DNA from: Flavobacteriales bacterium
Lineage (GTDB): Bacteria > Bacteroidota > Bacteroidia > Flavobacteriales_F > PHOS-HE28
Direction of reading: 5' to 3'
Assembly: GCA_016710015.1 (NCBI GenBank)
Contig: JADJLR010000003.1
Span: 503,711-567,710 of the forward strand
DNA length: 64,000 bases
In this document: piece by piece, positions 45,610-54,831 of the stretch
Layout: the number at the start of each line of letters is the position of its first letter
Position numbering within the stretch: the first letter of the stretch is position 1
Notes under the pieces: generated by a model
Database searches by the model: none
Told to the model about the DNA's origin: nothing
The model's input: only the letters and a program-made list of their open reading frames with translations
Program-made: the position numbers and the translations under genes

Positions 45610-46254
45610 TCAGTTCCGCTCGAACTTATTGTACCCCGCAGGGATCTCGAACAAGGAAGCTTTCTGTTCGCCTTTGGTCACCCGTGTGGCTTCCAAGCGG
45701 CTCACTTCGGCGCCATCCATCTTCTGTTCGATGCCGAGCATGGGGAAAACACCCTTGTTGTCCTTGATCTGCAAGAAGAACACGGCCTGTTCATCCTTCC
45801 GATTGAGCGTTTCCAGCAAGGGGATGAAGAAATTGAAGTCGTCGGCGGCCACCCAATAGGTCACCACACGATCCTCGGCAGGGCTCTTCACGATCCATTT
45901 CTCGCACTTGTAGCCGACCATGTCCTTCATTTCGGAGGTCTTCTGCACGTTGGTGGCCACATCCTTGGGCAAGCGCATATTGGGCACATCCATATACAGC
46001 TTGCGCTCTGGGCTGATGGCGGTCACGGTCTTGTCCCGCGTATCCACCAGCATGATCCCTTGCACTTCGCCCCGTGCACTGATCTCCTCGATCCGCACGC
46101 GTTCGCCTTTCACGTAGTACTTGTAGGTGGTCACCACGGGTCCGGTGGATTTGGTGAATTCCAGCACACCTTCGAAGGGCTGCGCGCTCAAAGGGATCGA
46201 AAGCAGTCCGAGGGAAGATCCCGCGAAAAGGAGTGAACGTAGTATGGATCGCAT
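45610..46254 (-). CDS. DUF4412 domain-containing exported protein
   Basis: A 214-residue protein with a signal peptide (MRSILRSLLFAGSSLGLLSIPLSAQ) and a domain matching DUF4412: FEGVLEFTKSTG, YYVKGERVRIEE, VDTRDKTVTAISPERKLYMD, VGYKCEKWIVK, VTYWVAADDFNFF, FEIPAGYNKFE. The fold is probably a lipoprotein-localisation-like beta structure in the periplasm or outer membrane; the function is unknown. I chose the ATG that starts the signal peptide; an upstream frame extension of 25 residues is not signal-like. Confidence 0.85.
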   Translation of the reverse strand: MRSILRSLLFAGSSLGLLSIPLSAQPFEGVLEFTKSTGPVVTTYKYYVKGERVRIEEISARGEVQGIMLVDTRDKTVTAISPERKLYMDVPNMRLPKDVATNVQKTSEMKDMVGYKCEKWIVKSPAEDRVVTYWVAADDFNFFIPLLETLNRKDEQAVFFLQIKDNKGVFPMLGIEQKMDGAEVSRLEATRVTKGEQKASLFEIPAGYNKFERN

Positions 46255-46353
46255 GGAATGGTTCTCTTTTCCAGTAGGGCGAGGCGGAATGTTCCTCAAT
46301 TTTAGACCTTCAACGGTTGAACCCCACATTGGTTACGCCGATGTTATCCACCA

Positions 46354-46734
46354 ATGGCCGAACACAACCTTACCGGCAAGCTGGGTGAGCAATACGCGTG
46401 CCGCTTCCTTGAAGCGCACGGATACACGGTCCTGGAGCGCAATTGGCGCAAAGGGCGGCACGAATTGGATATCATTGCACGAACGGCCAGGGAACTGGTC
46501 ATCATAGAGGTGAAGACCCGCACCAGTGAACAACATGGCCAGCCCGAAGAAGCCGTGAAGAAAGGCAAGCGCGGTCTGTTGATCAAAGGCGCGAATGCCT
46601 ATATTCAGGACACGAACTGTCCCCTCCCGATCCGATTCGACATCATCAGTGTGATCTTGCACCCCTCGGGCAAGCCGTTCATCCATCACATCACCGACGC
46701 TTTCTACCCCACGCTCCATGACCGACCGTTCTAA
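46354..46734 (+). CDS. YraN family (UPF0102) protein
   Basis: A 126-residue protein of the YraN family, which has a restriction-endonuclease-like fold. The motif series is visible: GKLGEQYACRFLEAHGYTVLERNWR, then GRHELDIIAR and VIIEVKTR, which supply the acidic and lysine residues of a PD-(D/E)xK site. The cellular role of the family is not settled; a link to DNA repair or processing is often supposed. It overlaps the following pseudouridine synthase gene by 17 bases, so the two are probably co-transcribed. Confidence 0.92.
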   Translation: MAEHNLTGKLGEQYACRFLEAHGYTVLERNWRKGRHELDIIARTARELVIIEVKTRTSEQHGQPEEAVKKGKRGLLIKGANAYIQDTNCPLPIRFDIISVILHPSGKPFIHHITDAFYPTLHDRPF

Positions 46735-47923
46735 AGGCCGCCGCCCAGCAGGTGGCCGTTCCACCCGCCCCACAGGCCCAAAACGTCCCACCGCGCCACG
46801 CGATGGAGGCCGCACCGGGGCAAGCTCCGAGGAAGGGCAACGCCGCGACGGGTCCAAAGAGCGTCCCTTTACCGATGGCCGCACCCGGGCCGGACAAGGC
46901 GGCCGACCGACCAGCAAACGGGCTGGCAAACGACCACCGAAGTCCGTGCGTGACGAGGGCACCACCAGTTGGAAGGGCAACGAAGGCCCGCGGCCAGAGC
47001 GACCTGCAGGAGCGCGCGGTGGCAAACCGACACGTCCAGGCCGCCCTGGACCACGCACCGAAGGCGACCGCGAAGGGACGGAACGCCCCAGCAGCCGCCC
47101 GCCACAACGCGGCTTCCGAGAACGGGATGGCAGTACCAAACGCTTCGTGGGCCGTGGGCCGGACCGCGCCAGCAAACGCGGTAAACGTGCCGAGGAGGAC
47201 GCCCCCAGCGATGGTCGGATCCGCCTGAACCGCTACTTGAGCAATGCCGGGGTGGCCAGCCGCCGCGAAGCGGACAAGTTGATCCAAGCCGGTGTGGTAT
47301 CGGTGAACGGGGAGGTCGTGACCGAACTCGGCACCAAGGTGGGCCCGGGAGACCGCATCCACTATGGCGGACAGCGCCTCAGCACCGAAAAGAAGCGCTA
47401 CGTACTGCTGAACAAGCCCAAGGATTTCATCACCACCACGGACGATCCACGAAATCGACGCACCGTGATGGCCCTGATCGACGATGCCTGCTCCGAACGC
47501 CTTTACCCCGTTGGCCGCTTGGATCGCCACACCACCGGGGTGCTGCTGATGACCAACGACGGTGACCTCGCCAAGAAACTCACCCACCCCAGCCACGGTG
47601 CCGAGAAGATCTACCACGCCACACTGGACAAGAGCATGACCAAGGCGGACCTCGACAAGCTCGTGGCCGGCGTACACTTGGACGATGGCCCCGCCAATGC
47701 CGATGAAGCCAGTTACGTCGTAGGTGGAACCAAGAAAGAGATCGGCCTGAAGATCCACATGGGCCGCAACCGCGTGGTACGCCGGATGTTCGCCGCTCTA
47801 GGCTACGAAGTGGTGAAGCTGGACCGCGTGGTATTCGCCGGCCTCACCAAGAAGGACCTGCCCCGAAGCAAGTGGCGGCACCTCTCCGAGAAAGAGGTGC
47901 TGTTCTTGAGCAAGCGGAAGTAA
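46718..47923 (+). CDS. RsuA/RluB-family pseudouridine synthase with a long basic N-terminal tail
   Basis: A 401-residue rRNA-modifying enzyme. Residues about 168-225 are an S4 RNA-binding domain (IRLNRYLSNAGVASRREADK, VSVNG). The catalytic domain follows, with the active-site motif GRLDRHTTGVLLMTNDG, whose Asp is the nucleophile, and later GRNRVVRRMF. Members modify a single uridine in 16S or 23S rRNA; which one cannot be decided here, though RluB-like is the usual call in Bacteroidota. The first 165 residues are low-complexity and strongly basic (Arg, Gly, Pro, Lys), without secondary structure, and are probably disordered and RNA-binding. Confidence 0.9.
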   Translation: MTDRSKGRRPAGGRSTRPTGPKRPTAPRDGGRTGASSEEGQRRDGSKERPFTDGRTRAGQGGRPTSKRAGKRPPKSVRDEGTTSWKGNEGPRPERPAGARGGKPTRPGRPGPRTEGDREGTERPSSRPPQRGFRERDGSTKRFVGRGPDRASKRGKRAEEDAPSDGRIRLNRYLSNAGVASRREADKLIQAGVVSVNGEVVTELGTKVGPGDRIHYGGQRLSTEKKRYVLLNKPKDFITTTDDPRNRRTVMALIDDACSERLYPVGRLDRHTTGVLLMTNDGDLAKKLTHPSHGAEKIYHATLDKSMTKADLDKLVAGVHLDDGPANADEASYVVGGTKKEIGLKIHMGRNRVVRRMFAALGYEVVKLDRVVFAGLTKKDLPRSKWRHLSEKEVLFLSKRK

Positions 47924-47992
47924 GGGGCGCTGCGATTCTTATGTCACTGAGAAAGTTGCCCTAGGAAACCTGCGAACTACGCCCTTGCGCAC

Positions 47993-48268
47993 TCACCCAG
48001 AAGCGAACTTGCGGTAATTCGCATCGGCGACCTTCTCGATCCCACCGTTGGATGTTGACGTGCCGTGAGTGTGTGAAGGATGCGTATTGAGTGTATCCGG
48101 CGAGTCGCCCATTTGGTATCTGACAAAGTAGCCCGGAGGCCTACCGTCGTCATCACCCCCATCCCAACAGGTATGTGCTTCCGGATAGAACTGTGCATTG
48201 ATTACGCACACCCAGCCGCAACCAATTGTAAGGCAGACCAGAACAACAGCGCGCAGGGATCGGTTCAT
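47993..48268 (-). pseudogene. 3'-truncated paralogue of the neighbouring T9SS cargo genes
   Basis: The 91-residue frame starts with a signal peptide (MNRSLRAVVLVCLTIGCGWV) almost identical to that of the next gene. It continues QFYPEAHTCWDGG and PPGYFVRYQMGDSPDTLN, which matches the mature start of the 296-residue paralogue (QFYPEANACWSG, PPGFDIMYQMGAAPDTL). After that point similarity stops; the rest of the domain and the type A sorting domain are missing. It looks like the leftover of a tandem copy, lost by deletion. A short product could still be exported, but it would lack the sorting signal. Confidence 0.65.
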
Positions 48269-48307
48269 GGTTCAATGCGTTTCATGGTTGTTCGGTGTTG
48301 TTCCGAT

Positions 48308-49249
48308 CTACTCCCGCAACACCACCAAGCGCACGGTTTGAGAGCCATGTGTGGTTGTGACCACGGCGGTATACAGCCCCGGAGCGCAGCCAGTAAGGTC
48401 GATGTACTGCTCTTTGGTGCGCAAGATCCTGCGGCCTTGGGGATCGAAGATGATCGCCTCAAGAACGCGCTGTGATGTGGTGAAATTGAAAAGACCGGTG
48501 GAGGGGTTGGGGCCGATCGTGGGTTGTGCATTCGTTCGACTCTCAATTCCAACCGGGAGGAGGGAGCATTCGCAGGGAATACCGGGTAGACCGGGCAGAA
48601 GAAAATTGCCGTTGTACACGTACGTATCTTCTACGCGCAAACATATTGGTTCTGTATTTCCCAGTGTAATTCCTAATTGCATTAATGGCCCAGTCGAATT
48701 GCCAATGCCTGCTTGCCAAAACGTGTAATGACCGATGTAAGGCACGAGAGGGTCCACTCCCACTGCATGTACGAACTGACGGTCAACAGTGACCCCATTG
48801 TTTTCAAGTGTAATGATCGAATCCACGACCACATTTCTAAGATCGAACGATGGCAGTGGACCTGAACTCCATACCGCAAGCACATCATGGACCGTATCAC
48901 CAACGGCAGCGGATACATCCGCGGCAAGGTATTCTTGCATCGAGTCCAGCAGCATAACATAGCCTTTACCGTCCGGGGTGGAGCGCACATAGTAACGCTG
49001 TATGAATACCGAGTTCTCCGCCCAAGCTTCCCTATTATATTCTTCAATACGCTTATACGTTCGGCCAAGAATTACTGTATCCGGATCAGACCTCATGAGC
49101 ATTTGGATCCGAATGAAATCTGAGTTGTTCAAATCATCTGAGCACCAAGAAGCGGAGGAGTCCGGGAAGCATTGGGCGGTGGCCGTGAACACCCAGCCGC
49201 AACCAATTGCAAGGCAGACCAGAACAGCAGCACGAAGGGATCGGTTCAT
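48308..49249 (-). CDS. T9SS type-A sorting-domain secreted protein, family member 1
   Basis: A 313-residue secreted protein. The signal peptide is MNRSLRAAVLVCLAIGCGWVFTATAQ. The central domain of about 190 residues (DPDTVILGRTYKRIEEYN, YYVRSTPDGKGYVMLLDS, GDTVHDVL, NNGVTVDRQFVHAVG, WQAGIGNSTGPLM) is shared with the next two frames but matches no family I know. The C-terminal type A sorting domain reads IGPNPSTGLFNF...AIIFDPQGRRIL...LTGCAPGLYTAVV...TVRLVVLRE. Cargo of this kind crosses the outer membrane through the T9SS and is then anchored or released. It belongs to a tight minus-strand run of secreted-protein genes. Confidence 0.88.
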   Translation of the reverse strand: MNRSLRAAVLVCLAIGCGWVFTATAQCFPDSSASWCSDDLNNSDFIRIQMLMRSDPDTVILGRTYKRIEEYNREAWAENSVFIQRYYVRSTPDGKGYVMLLDSMQEYLAADVSAAVGDTVHDVLAVWSSGPLPSFDLRNVVVDSIITLENNGVTVDRQFVHAVGVDPLVPYIGHYTFWQAGIGNSTGPLMQLGITLGNTEPICLRVEDTYVYNGNFLLPGLPGIPCECSLLPVGIESRTNAQPTIGPNPSTGLFNFTTSQRVLEAIIFDPQGRRILRTKEQYIDLTGCAPGLYTAVVTTTHGSQTVRLVVLRE

Positions 49250-49271
49250 GGTTGTTCGTTCTAGTTCCGAA

Positions 49272-50162
49272 CTACTCCCGCATCAGGACCAAGCGTATGT
49301 TCTGTACGCCTTGTCCGGTTGTGACCACAGCAGTGTAAAGCCCCGGCGCCTGCTCACTTAGATCGATGACCGACCCCTTGCCGTTAACGACGGTGCTGCC
49401 TTGAACGTCGTGCACAATGAAGGACTGTACGCTTACACCTGACAATGCGAATTGCCCATGGGAGGGGTTTGGAAGCGCTTGCACAACATCGGGCTCGGTT
49501 GGCTCGGCAGACCCAATTCCATCGATGATCAATGGGCATACATCAACCCCGATCGGCCCCGGAAGACCGTTCATGTTGTTTCTATCGTACATCACTGTAT
49601 CTCCGACCGTACAATACCATAGACCAGCGGTTACTTCAAGCGTTGGACCGACACTAGTGCCCATGCCCATTTGCCAAAATGAACCCGACGGATTCATACC
49701 CAGCATGTCGAAATTCACAAAGTGCCGAATAACTGTAACACCTGCGTTGGAGAAAGTAACCACGGAGTCGACAACCACATCGACCAAGTAATATCCAACA
49801 TCAAATTCGTCGGTATCATTGATCAAAACATCATGGATGGTATCTCCTGTCTGTGCAGCAAGATCGCCGGTAAGGAATTCGGCAGCTGAATCCGGCAGGT
49901 ACACAAAGCCTTTTCCATCCTGATCTGAACGGACGAAATATGCTCTTGTGAAGTTCCAGTCCCGAAATTCGTTGGTCTTCTTGTATACCACCCCATTGAT
50001 GAGTGTATCGGGTGCGGCACCCATCTGGTACATGATATCAAACCCAGGAGGCACACCGACGTTATCCCTACCGGACCAACACGCATTTGCTTCAGGGTAG
50101 AACTGAGCCATAGCGATTAGTGGCACGCCAAGCAACAAAAAGCACAAAAGGGTGTTACGCAT
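49272..50162 (-). CDS. T9SS type-A sorting-domain secreted protein, family member 2
   Basis: A 296-residue paralogue of the preceding frame. The signal peptide is MRNTLLCFLLLGVPLIAMA; the mature part runs QFYPEANACWSGRDNVGVPPGF, APDTLINGVVYKKTNEFRDWN, YFVRSDQDGKGFVYLPDS, GDTIHDVLI, VRHFVNFDM-type strands and WQMGMGTSVGPTLE. The C-terminal type A sorting domain reads ALPNPSHGQFALSG...FIVHDVQGSTVV...LSEQAPGLYTAVV...IRLVLMRE. The gene is noticeably more AT-rich than the housekeeping genes in the window. It lies eight bases after the 1092-residue cargo gene. Confidence 0.88.
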   Translation of the reverse strand: MRNTLLCFLLLGVPLIAMAQFYPEANACWSGRDNVGVPPGFDIMYQMGAAPDTLINGVVYKKTNEFRDWNFTRAYFVRSDQDGKGFVYLPDSAAEFLTGDLAAQTGDTIHDVLINDTDEFDVGYYLVDVVVDSVVTFSNAGVTVIRHFVNFDMLGMNPSGSFWQMGMGTSVGPTLEVTAGLWYCTVGDTVMYDRNNMNGLPGPIGVDVCPLIIDGIGSAEPTEPDVVQALPNPSHGQFALSGVSVQSFIVHDVQGSTVVNGKGSVIDLSEQAPGLYTAVVTTGQGVQNIRLVLMRE

Positions 50163-50170
50163 GTTCGTTA

Positions 50171-53100
50171 CTATTCGATAACAACGCGTTCAACATATCG
50201 CGCATCATCAGTTTCGACAACAACGGTAAAGAAGCCTCTGAGATCTGAAACGTCCAGCACAGCCAAGCTCCCTTTCATGCGGCTTTCAACCACTTGCCTT
50301 CCCGTGGTATCGTAGAACCGGACCCGGGCATATCCTTCATTGGCAGTACTCGATAAAAGCAGGGAAAGAGATTTACTTGCGGGATTGGGGTATAGACTCA
50401 AGGACTGGTCGTTCCGAAGTGCTTGGACCTCGGTAGCCGCAGCACCTGCACTGGTCATGTTCTTGGGGTGAAAACTATTTCCTGGCACATCACACGGATG
50501 GATGAAAGCATGGTACAGCACACCAGACGTTGCATGGAACCCCGGGGTCATGCGGACCTCATCACCAGCGCGGTAGTTCACATTCAATCCTGCTGATAGC
50601 ACCGCTGTTGAACTGATGGAGTACAAAGCCTCCAAGAAGGCATCCGCACTATAGGTACCTGATTCCGCATAGTCCTCGTGATCCGGGCATTGAAGGTGGT
50701 GCTCCCATACGCCTCGCCCGTGTGTGCCAACGCGAATTCGATTGATCACGTAATTGATCTCCAGCCCTCTCGAGGCGACATGGGGCAGCGCATCTCCTAA
50801 TCGCACCCATCCTGTTGTATTATCGAGACCATCCGGATCAGGAGGCCCAAGTGGGTCTAGTGGGTCAAACGCAGCGATCCGTTCGTTGTTGGTAAAGTAC
50901 ACTCCTGCACCCGTGGAAATGTACAGTCCACCGTCACTTCCCTGCTCGAAGACCAGCCCGTCCATGTCCGTGACCGTGTTCGGCAAATTCATTGTTATAT
51001 CCGAACAATCGTATTGCCCCCCACAATCAAACTTGCCCTGAGTGGGGTAAGCACTCATGTTCGACAAGTCCATTCGGTACACCATCCGCTCTGCCGTTTC
51101 CTCAGGACCCATCCCGTCAAATGGCAAGGATCCCGCGTAAGCAATGTAGATGATGTTCTCGTTCTCCGAGTCGAAAGCGATGGAGCTAACGCTGGGTTCC
51201 CTATCCGGGTCGTTGGCTTCAACCGGGGCCCGCCTTGGGTGCGGAACTTCTTCCCATTGTGTTTTTACATACTCGACATTTGAGGCCCTACATGCCGTAT
51301 TCCTGAATATACGTGTATCGTACGCATAGTTATGCAAGCCAACATACAGATGATCCGGGTTCGCGGGTGTGGTGCGAACCCAGAAGAACTTTTCCGCATC
51401 GTTCTTGTATAGATAATTGTTGATCACAACAGCCCCAGCACTGATCTCTGGGATATTCGTGAAGTCACTGATGATGGTATTGGACACCCCGCGATCCTCG
51501 GACCGCACAAGCTCGATCTCACTGTTCTGGAAAGTAGTTGCGACGGTATTCCCGTTCCCATCCGTAGTGTAATAGGTCTGTGGAGGACCATTATTCTTCT
51601 TGGTAATGCGGAACAACCTGTCCTCATCCAGCCGGTCCAAAGCGCCTTCAGACCACCATTCGGACGCTAAATAGATTCCGGTAGTTGCATTACTAGTTTC
51701 AGCGGCGTCACTTCTTTTCCAATTGCCATCGTAATAACTCATGTACACGGTATTCGGGTCTTGCCTGCTCACCCAGCAACGCGTGCCATCACCCCCAATG
51801 TCGAACGCGTCCCAATCCGGATCCCAATCTGATGAATACGGCGTTCGCGTCAAAGTCGTGTGATCGTGGAACAACCCGGTCACAATATATTGTGGATGGG
51901 TTTCCGAGGTAGACATCGCATCCACCTCTCCAACACCCAGCCCATTGCTTCGGTCGACCCATGGCGGTGAGCCGCCTGGTTCCACCTTGGACACACCGCC
52001 ATGGTTTGCGACCCAGATCTCATTCTGATTCGTGGGATGAGCAACAATGTCCTCCACATCGGCATGGCCGTTCGCAACAGTAATGGGCAACATTCCATTC
52101 AAATACCACCTCATCCCGGTTTGATGGGATACGAACACTGACCCCGCATCGACCTGATCCACACCAAATCCATTGCCAGCACCGTAGCCGGTGGAAAATC
52201 CAGAAGCCATGGGCGTCCATATTTCAGTCACTACGTCATAGGCCTCCACCCATGAACTGCTCTTCAAGGCCAAGCAGTAGAACGAATTCTCGGCTGCTGC
52301 GCTCGTTTCCACGGTTGCGAAAGTGATCGTTGCGTCTATCTGGGGCTGGTTTGCGATCTCATTCCAGCTATCGCCATTATCCGTAGAGATCATGAAACGC
52401 CAGACGTTCGTTGCAACTGTATTGCTGCCGACCGTGTGGGTCACTTTGAATCGCATACTGGCACAAAGTGTCCTAGACCCTGCTAGGGGCAGGTATTCTA
52501 TATCATAGCACTTCACGACGGGTTCCACCGTCGCGTTGGAATACAACGCCGTTATGCTCGGTGGCACGATAATACCGGGGGCCAGTGTAGATATGTTCAA
52601 CAAGGTCCATGTAGGATCGATGGTACTGGGATCACTATCGCTGTAGGATGGATCATCACAGACATACAGGCCGGAGGAAGAGGCTAGAAACAGCCGATGA
52701 TCGTTCTGCGCATTCAATTCTTCATCGAAGAGCAGTTTCTCCGTCTCGGTTTCTGGTCCGGCGAAATTTCCCTGATCGCCCATCTTCTCCCAAGTTCCAC
52801 CGCTATCGCTGGTTCGATACACCCCGCCGATGTACGCCAATTTGTTGCGTTGGAACAACTCCACAGCAGAGATCGCGTACCAACTTTCTGTCGAACCCGG
52901 ATAGTAGGCATGGGCTTGGCAACCCGAATGTGTCCAGGCCACATCAGTATTCGCATTGTACCAGTCATCCCCGGCGTTCGTGGTGTAGAACAAACCACCA
53001 CTAGTGCTTGAGCACAACATGTGCTCATGATCGACCCGATTGATACTGAGCTTTCTTATTGGCCCGATCCCGACCATGTTGTTCGTGCGCCTTTTGGGTC

Positions 53101-53449
53101 CTAGCTCTAACCATGGGTCGTTATTGTTACTACGGAACCCGCTACCACCAGCGCCTTGGGCCTGTCGAGCATCATACGCGCCCAACAACTGATCGTAGAT
53201 GGACATATCCCCGTGGGGTGATAGTCGATGCTCCCACTGTTTAAGGAATTTCTGGTATTCGGCATATTCACCACCCTCATGATAGAACTCCTCATCTGTC
53301 ATGGTCGCCCGCCTCTGTTCGAAATAGGCTTCCTTCTCCGCCCGCTCTTGATACAGCGGACCATTGGGTGGGTTGAATTGGGCACCTGAGGTCAAGCTGC
53401 AACCCACTGCCGCCATGACCAAAATGCCGATATGGATCTGGTGAGTCAT
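50171..53449 (-). CDS. large T9SS type-A cargo with BNR/VPS10-like beta-propeller
   Basis: A 1092-residue secreted protein. A signal peptide (ending LTSGAQ) precedes a charged helical stretch (about 30-95; EKEAYFEQRRATMTDEEFYHEGGEY). A long beta-propeller-like region follows with sialidase/sortilin-type blades (SSTSGGLFYTTNAGDDWYNAN, GGVYRTSDSGGTWEKMGDQ, NVWRFMISTDNGDSWNEI, SDGGLYISTGAGVYFTNNE). The C-terminal part has a segment often seen before sorting domains (YRAGDEVRMTPGFHATSG), then the type A sorting domain (LYPNPASKSLSLLL, RFYDTTGRQVVES, DLRGFFTVVVETDD). The substrate or ligand of the propeller is unknown; catalytic residues of a true sialidase are not evident. Confidence 0.88.
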   Translation of the reverse strand: MTHQIHIGILVMAAVGCSLTSGAQFNPPNGPLYQERAEKEAYFEQRRATMTDEEFYHEGGEYAEYQKFLKQWEHRLSPHGDMSIYDQLLGAYDARQAQGAGGSGFRSNNNDPWLELGPKRRTNNMVGIGPIRKLSINRVDHEHMLCSSTSGGLFYTTNAGDDWYNANTDVAWTHSGCQAHAYYPGSTESWYAISAVELFQRNKLAYIGGVYRTSDSGGTWEKMGDQGNFAGPETETEKLLFDEELNAQNDHRLFLASSSGLYVCDDPSYSDSDPSTIDPTWTLLNISTLAPGIIVPPSITALYSNATVEPVVKCYDIEYLPLAGSRTLCASMRFKVTHTVGSNTVATNVWRFMISTDNGDSWNEIANQPQIDATITFATVETSAAAENSFYCLALKSSSWVEAYDVVTEIWTPMASGFSTGYGAGNGFGVDQVDAGSVFVSHQTGMRWYLNGMLPITVANGHADVEDIVAHPTNQNEIWVANHGGVSKVEPGGSPPWVDRSNGLGVGEVDAMSTSETHPQYIVTGLFHDHTTLTRTPYSSDWDPDWDAFDIGGDGTRCWVSRQDPNTVYMSYYDGNWKRSDAAETSNATTGIYLASEWWSEGALDRLDEDRLFRITKKNNGPPQTYYTTDGNGNTVATTFQNSEIELVRSEDRGVSNTIISDFTNIPEISAGAVVINNYLYKNDAEKFFWVRTTPANPDHLYVGLHNYAYDTRIFRNTACRASNVEYVKTQWEEVPHPRRAPVEANDPDREPSVSSIAFDSENENIIYIAYAGSLPFDGMGPEETAERMVYRMDLSNMSAYPTQGKFDCGGQYDCSDITMNLPNTVTDMDGLVFEQGSDGGLYISTGAGVYFTNNERIAAFDPLDPLGPPDPDGLDNTTGWVRLGDALPHVASRGLEINYVINRIRVGTHGRGVWEHHLQCPDHEDYAESGTYSADAFLEALYSISSTAVLSAGLNVNYRAGDEVRMTPGFHATSGVLYHAFIHPCDVPGNSFHPKNMTSAGAAATEVQALRNDQSLSLYPNPASKSLSLLLSSTANEGYARVRFYDTTGRQVVESRMKGSLAVLDVSDLRGFFTVVVETDDARYVERVVIE

Positions 53450-53459
53450 GACCTTCGGA

Positions 53460-54778
53460 TCAGTGTTGCTTCTGCTCCAAGGTCACTAGCCGCTTCTCCA
53501 ACTCCCCATACTTCTCCTCCAACTCCAAAATATACAACGCCTGTTCCTCCACCACCTGCAACATGCGGCGTTGCATTTCGCCTACATCTACGCCATCCTT
53601 GGCTTCCAGTTCCTTGGCGCTGGGTATTCCGGGCAGGTGCTGGTTCTGTGATAGGTAGTCGCGTAACTCGCTCAAGGGCATCAGGCCATAATTGGGTTGG
53701 AACACAAAGTCCGGCCAAGCACCTAGTTTCACAAGCACATCGCGGCATGCAATGTCGTTCTCAACAAAGAGTCGGTAATCCGGACTGTTCGTGGGTGTAG
53801 TACCTATCCCCACCTTACCATCCGTGCCGACATGGATCCGGTCGGTATTGTTGGTGATGATCCGAAGCGCCGTGTTATCCAGCGTACCGATCTTGGGCCT
53901 TTCGGAAAGCGGACATAGATTGGTGAAGTCGTTCCCGGTGGTCAGCCAAAAGCGCTGAAAGCCTTGGAGGTAGAAGCAGCGTTCCGGGTCCGTAGGTGCA
54001 TCTGGGAAATCCCCCAAACCCAAAGTTCCGTCTTCCAGCCTGAACAAGGGTCCTTCCTCTGTGGAATTGCCGAACAGGCCGATCTCTCCATTGGCCTTTA
54101 CCCGCAATGCCTCTTGCCCATTCGCTTTGATCACCACATCGGCGTTATCGCTGGTGCCGATGTAGTGCGCATTGGGGTCGGTATTCGCATTGCCGCCCAT
54201 GCCCCAGGTCGCCTTCTCGGGTTGTTCCAGTTTCACAGCATTCTTCTCGCTACAGGTATTGGCATCGGTGACTTGCACATCGTATTGCATCGCACCAAGG
54301 CCCGATCGATCTTGCGTGGTGATGTCATCCGCCCAACTGTAGCTGTATGGCCCCACGCCTCCGGTCACTTCCAAGTCGATGCTGCCATTGAAACATTCGT
54401 AGCAACTGATGTTCTTGCCACTTGGGAATTTGAATGGGGTGAGGACGAGCTTCATCGGATCCGGCTCCTTCAAGGTGAACTCCGCCTCGGCACCGTTGCC
54501 GTGGGATCTCCAACCCTCACTTTGATATAGCCTGGAGCGAGGTCCGTGACGCTTGCAGTGGTTGCTCCAGTGGTCCAATCGTAGATGTACGGAGGTACCC
54601 CACCGGTCACTTGCACGGTGGCCGAACCGTCCTTCATACCGAAACACGAAACATGGTAACCGCTGTAGTTGGTGGGTACGATGGTGGCGGTGAGGGTTTG
54701 GCCAATGGCAACTGGTGCGACGGCGACAAAGCAAAGGGAGATGATGGCGCGGTGCGAAGGGGTGGTGGTGCGGTACAT
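53460..54778 (-). CDS. SprB-repeat protein with tail-fibre-like C-terminus, frameshifted
   Basis: The gene starts with a signal peptide (ending PVAIGQ) and a SprB-type repeat (VSCFGMKDGSATVQVTGGVPPYIYDW) in one frame. It continues in another frame from about 54505 with GNGAEAEFTLKEPDP and a second repeat (ISCYECFNGSIDLEVTGGVGPYSYSW). Adding one base near 54505-54512 gives a single protein of about 439 residues. The middle holds beta-repeats (ADVVIKANGQEALRVKANGEIGL, RIHVGTDGKVGIGT), and the end resembles Bacteroidota tail-fibre/S74-like proteins (MPLSELRDYLSQNQHLPG) with a C-terminal coiled coil (ILELEEKYGELEKRLVTLEQ). There is no T9SS sorting domain. The gene is first in the minus-strand secreted-protein run. 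Confidence 0.8.
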
Positions 54779-54797
54779 GGTCGGTGAATTGGGAGAG

Positions 54798-54831
54798 TGA
54801 ATCTACCTGTACCCCCCCCCGGTTATCCTAA
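54798..54831 (-). promoter_or_regulatory. possible promoter with a nine-G tract in the spacer
   Basis: On the minus strand TTAGG and TAGATTCA are separated by a spacer that contains nine G residues in a row (54812-54820). The downstream element ends about 20 bases before the ATG of the SprB-repeat/tail-fibre gene. The elements only loosely match the Bacteroidota -33/-7 pattern, so the call rests mainly on the position of the homopolymer. Confidence 0.25.

Noticed and set aside
46691..47758. Minus-strand open frame of 355 codons
   Set aside because: Antisense of the pseudouridine synthase; its low-complexity Ala/Gly sequence comes from the GC-rich tail of that gene.
50171..53449. True sialidase activity of the beta-propeller protein
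   Set aside because: The blades resemble BNR/VPS10 repeats, but the arginine triad and other catalytic residues of sialidases cannot be identified.
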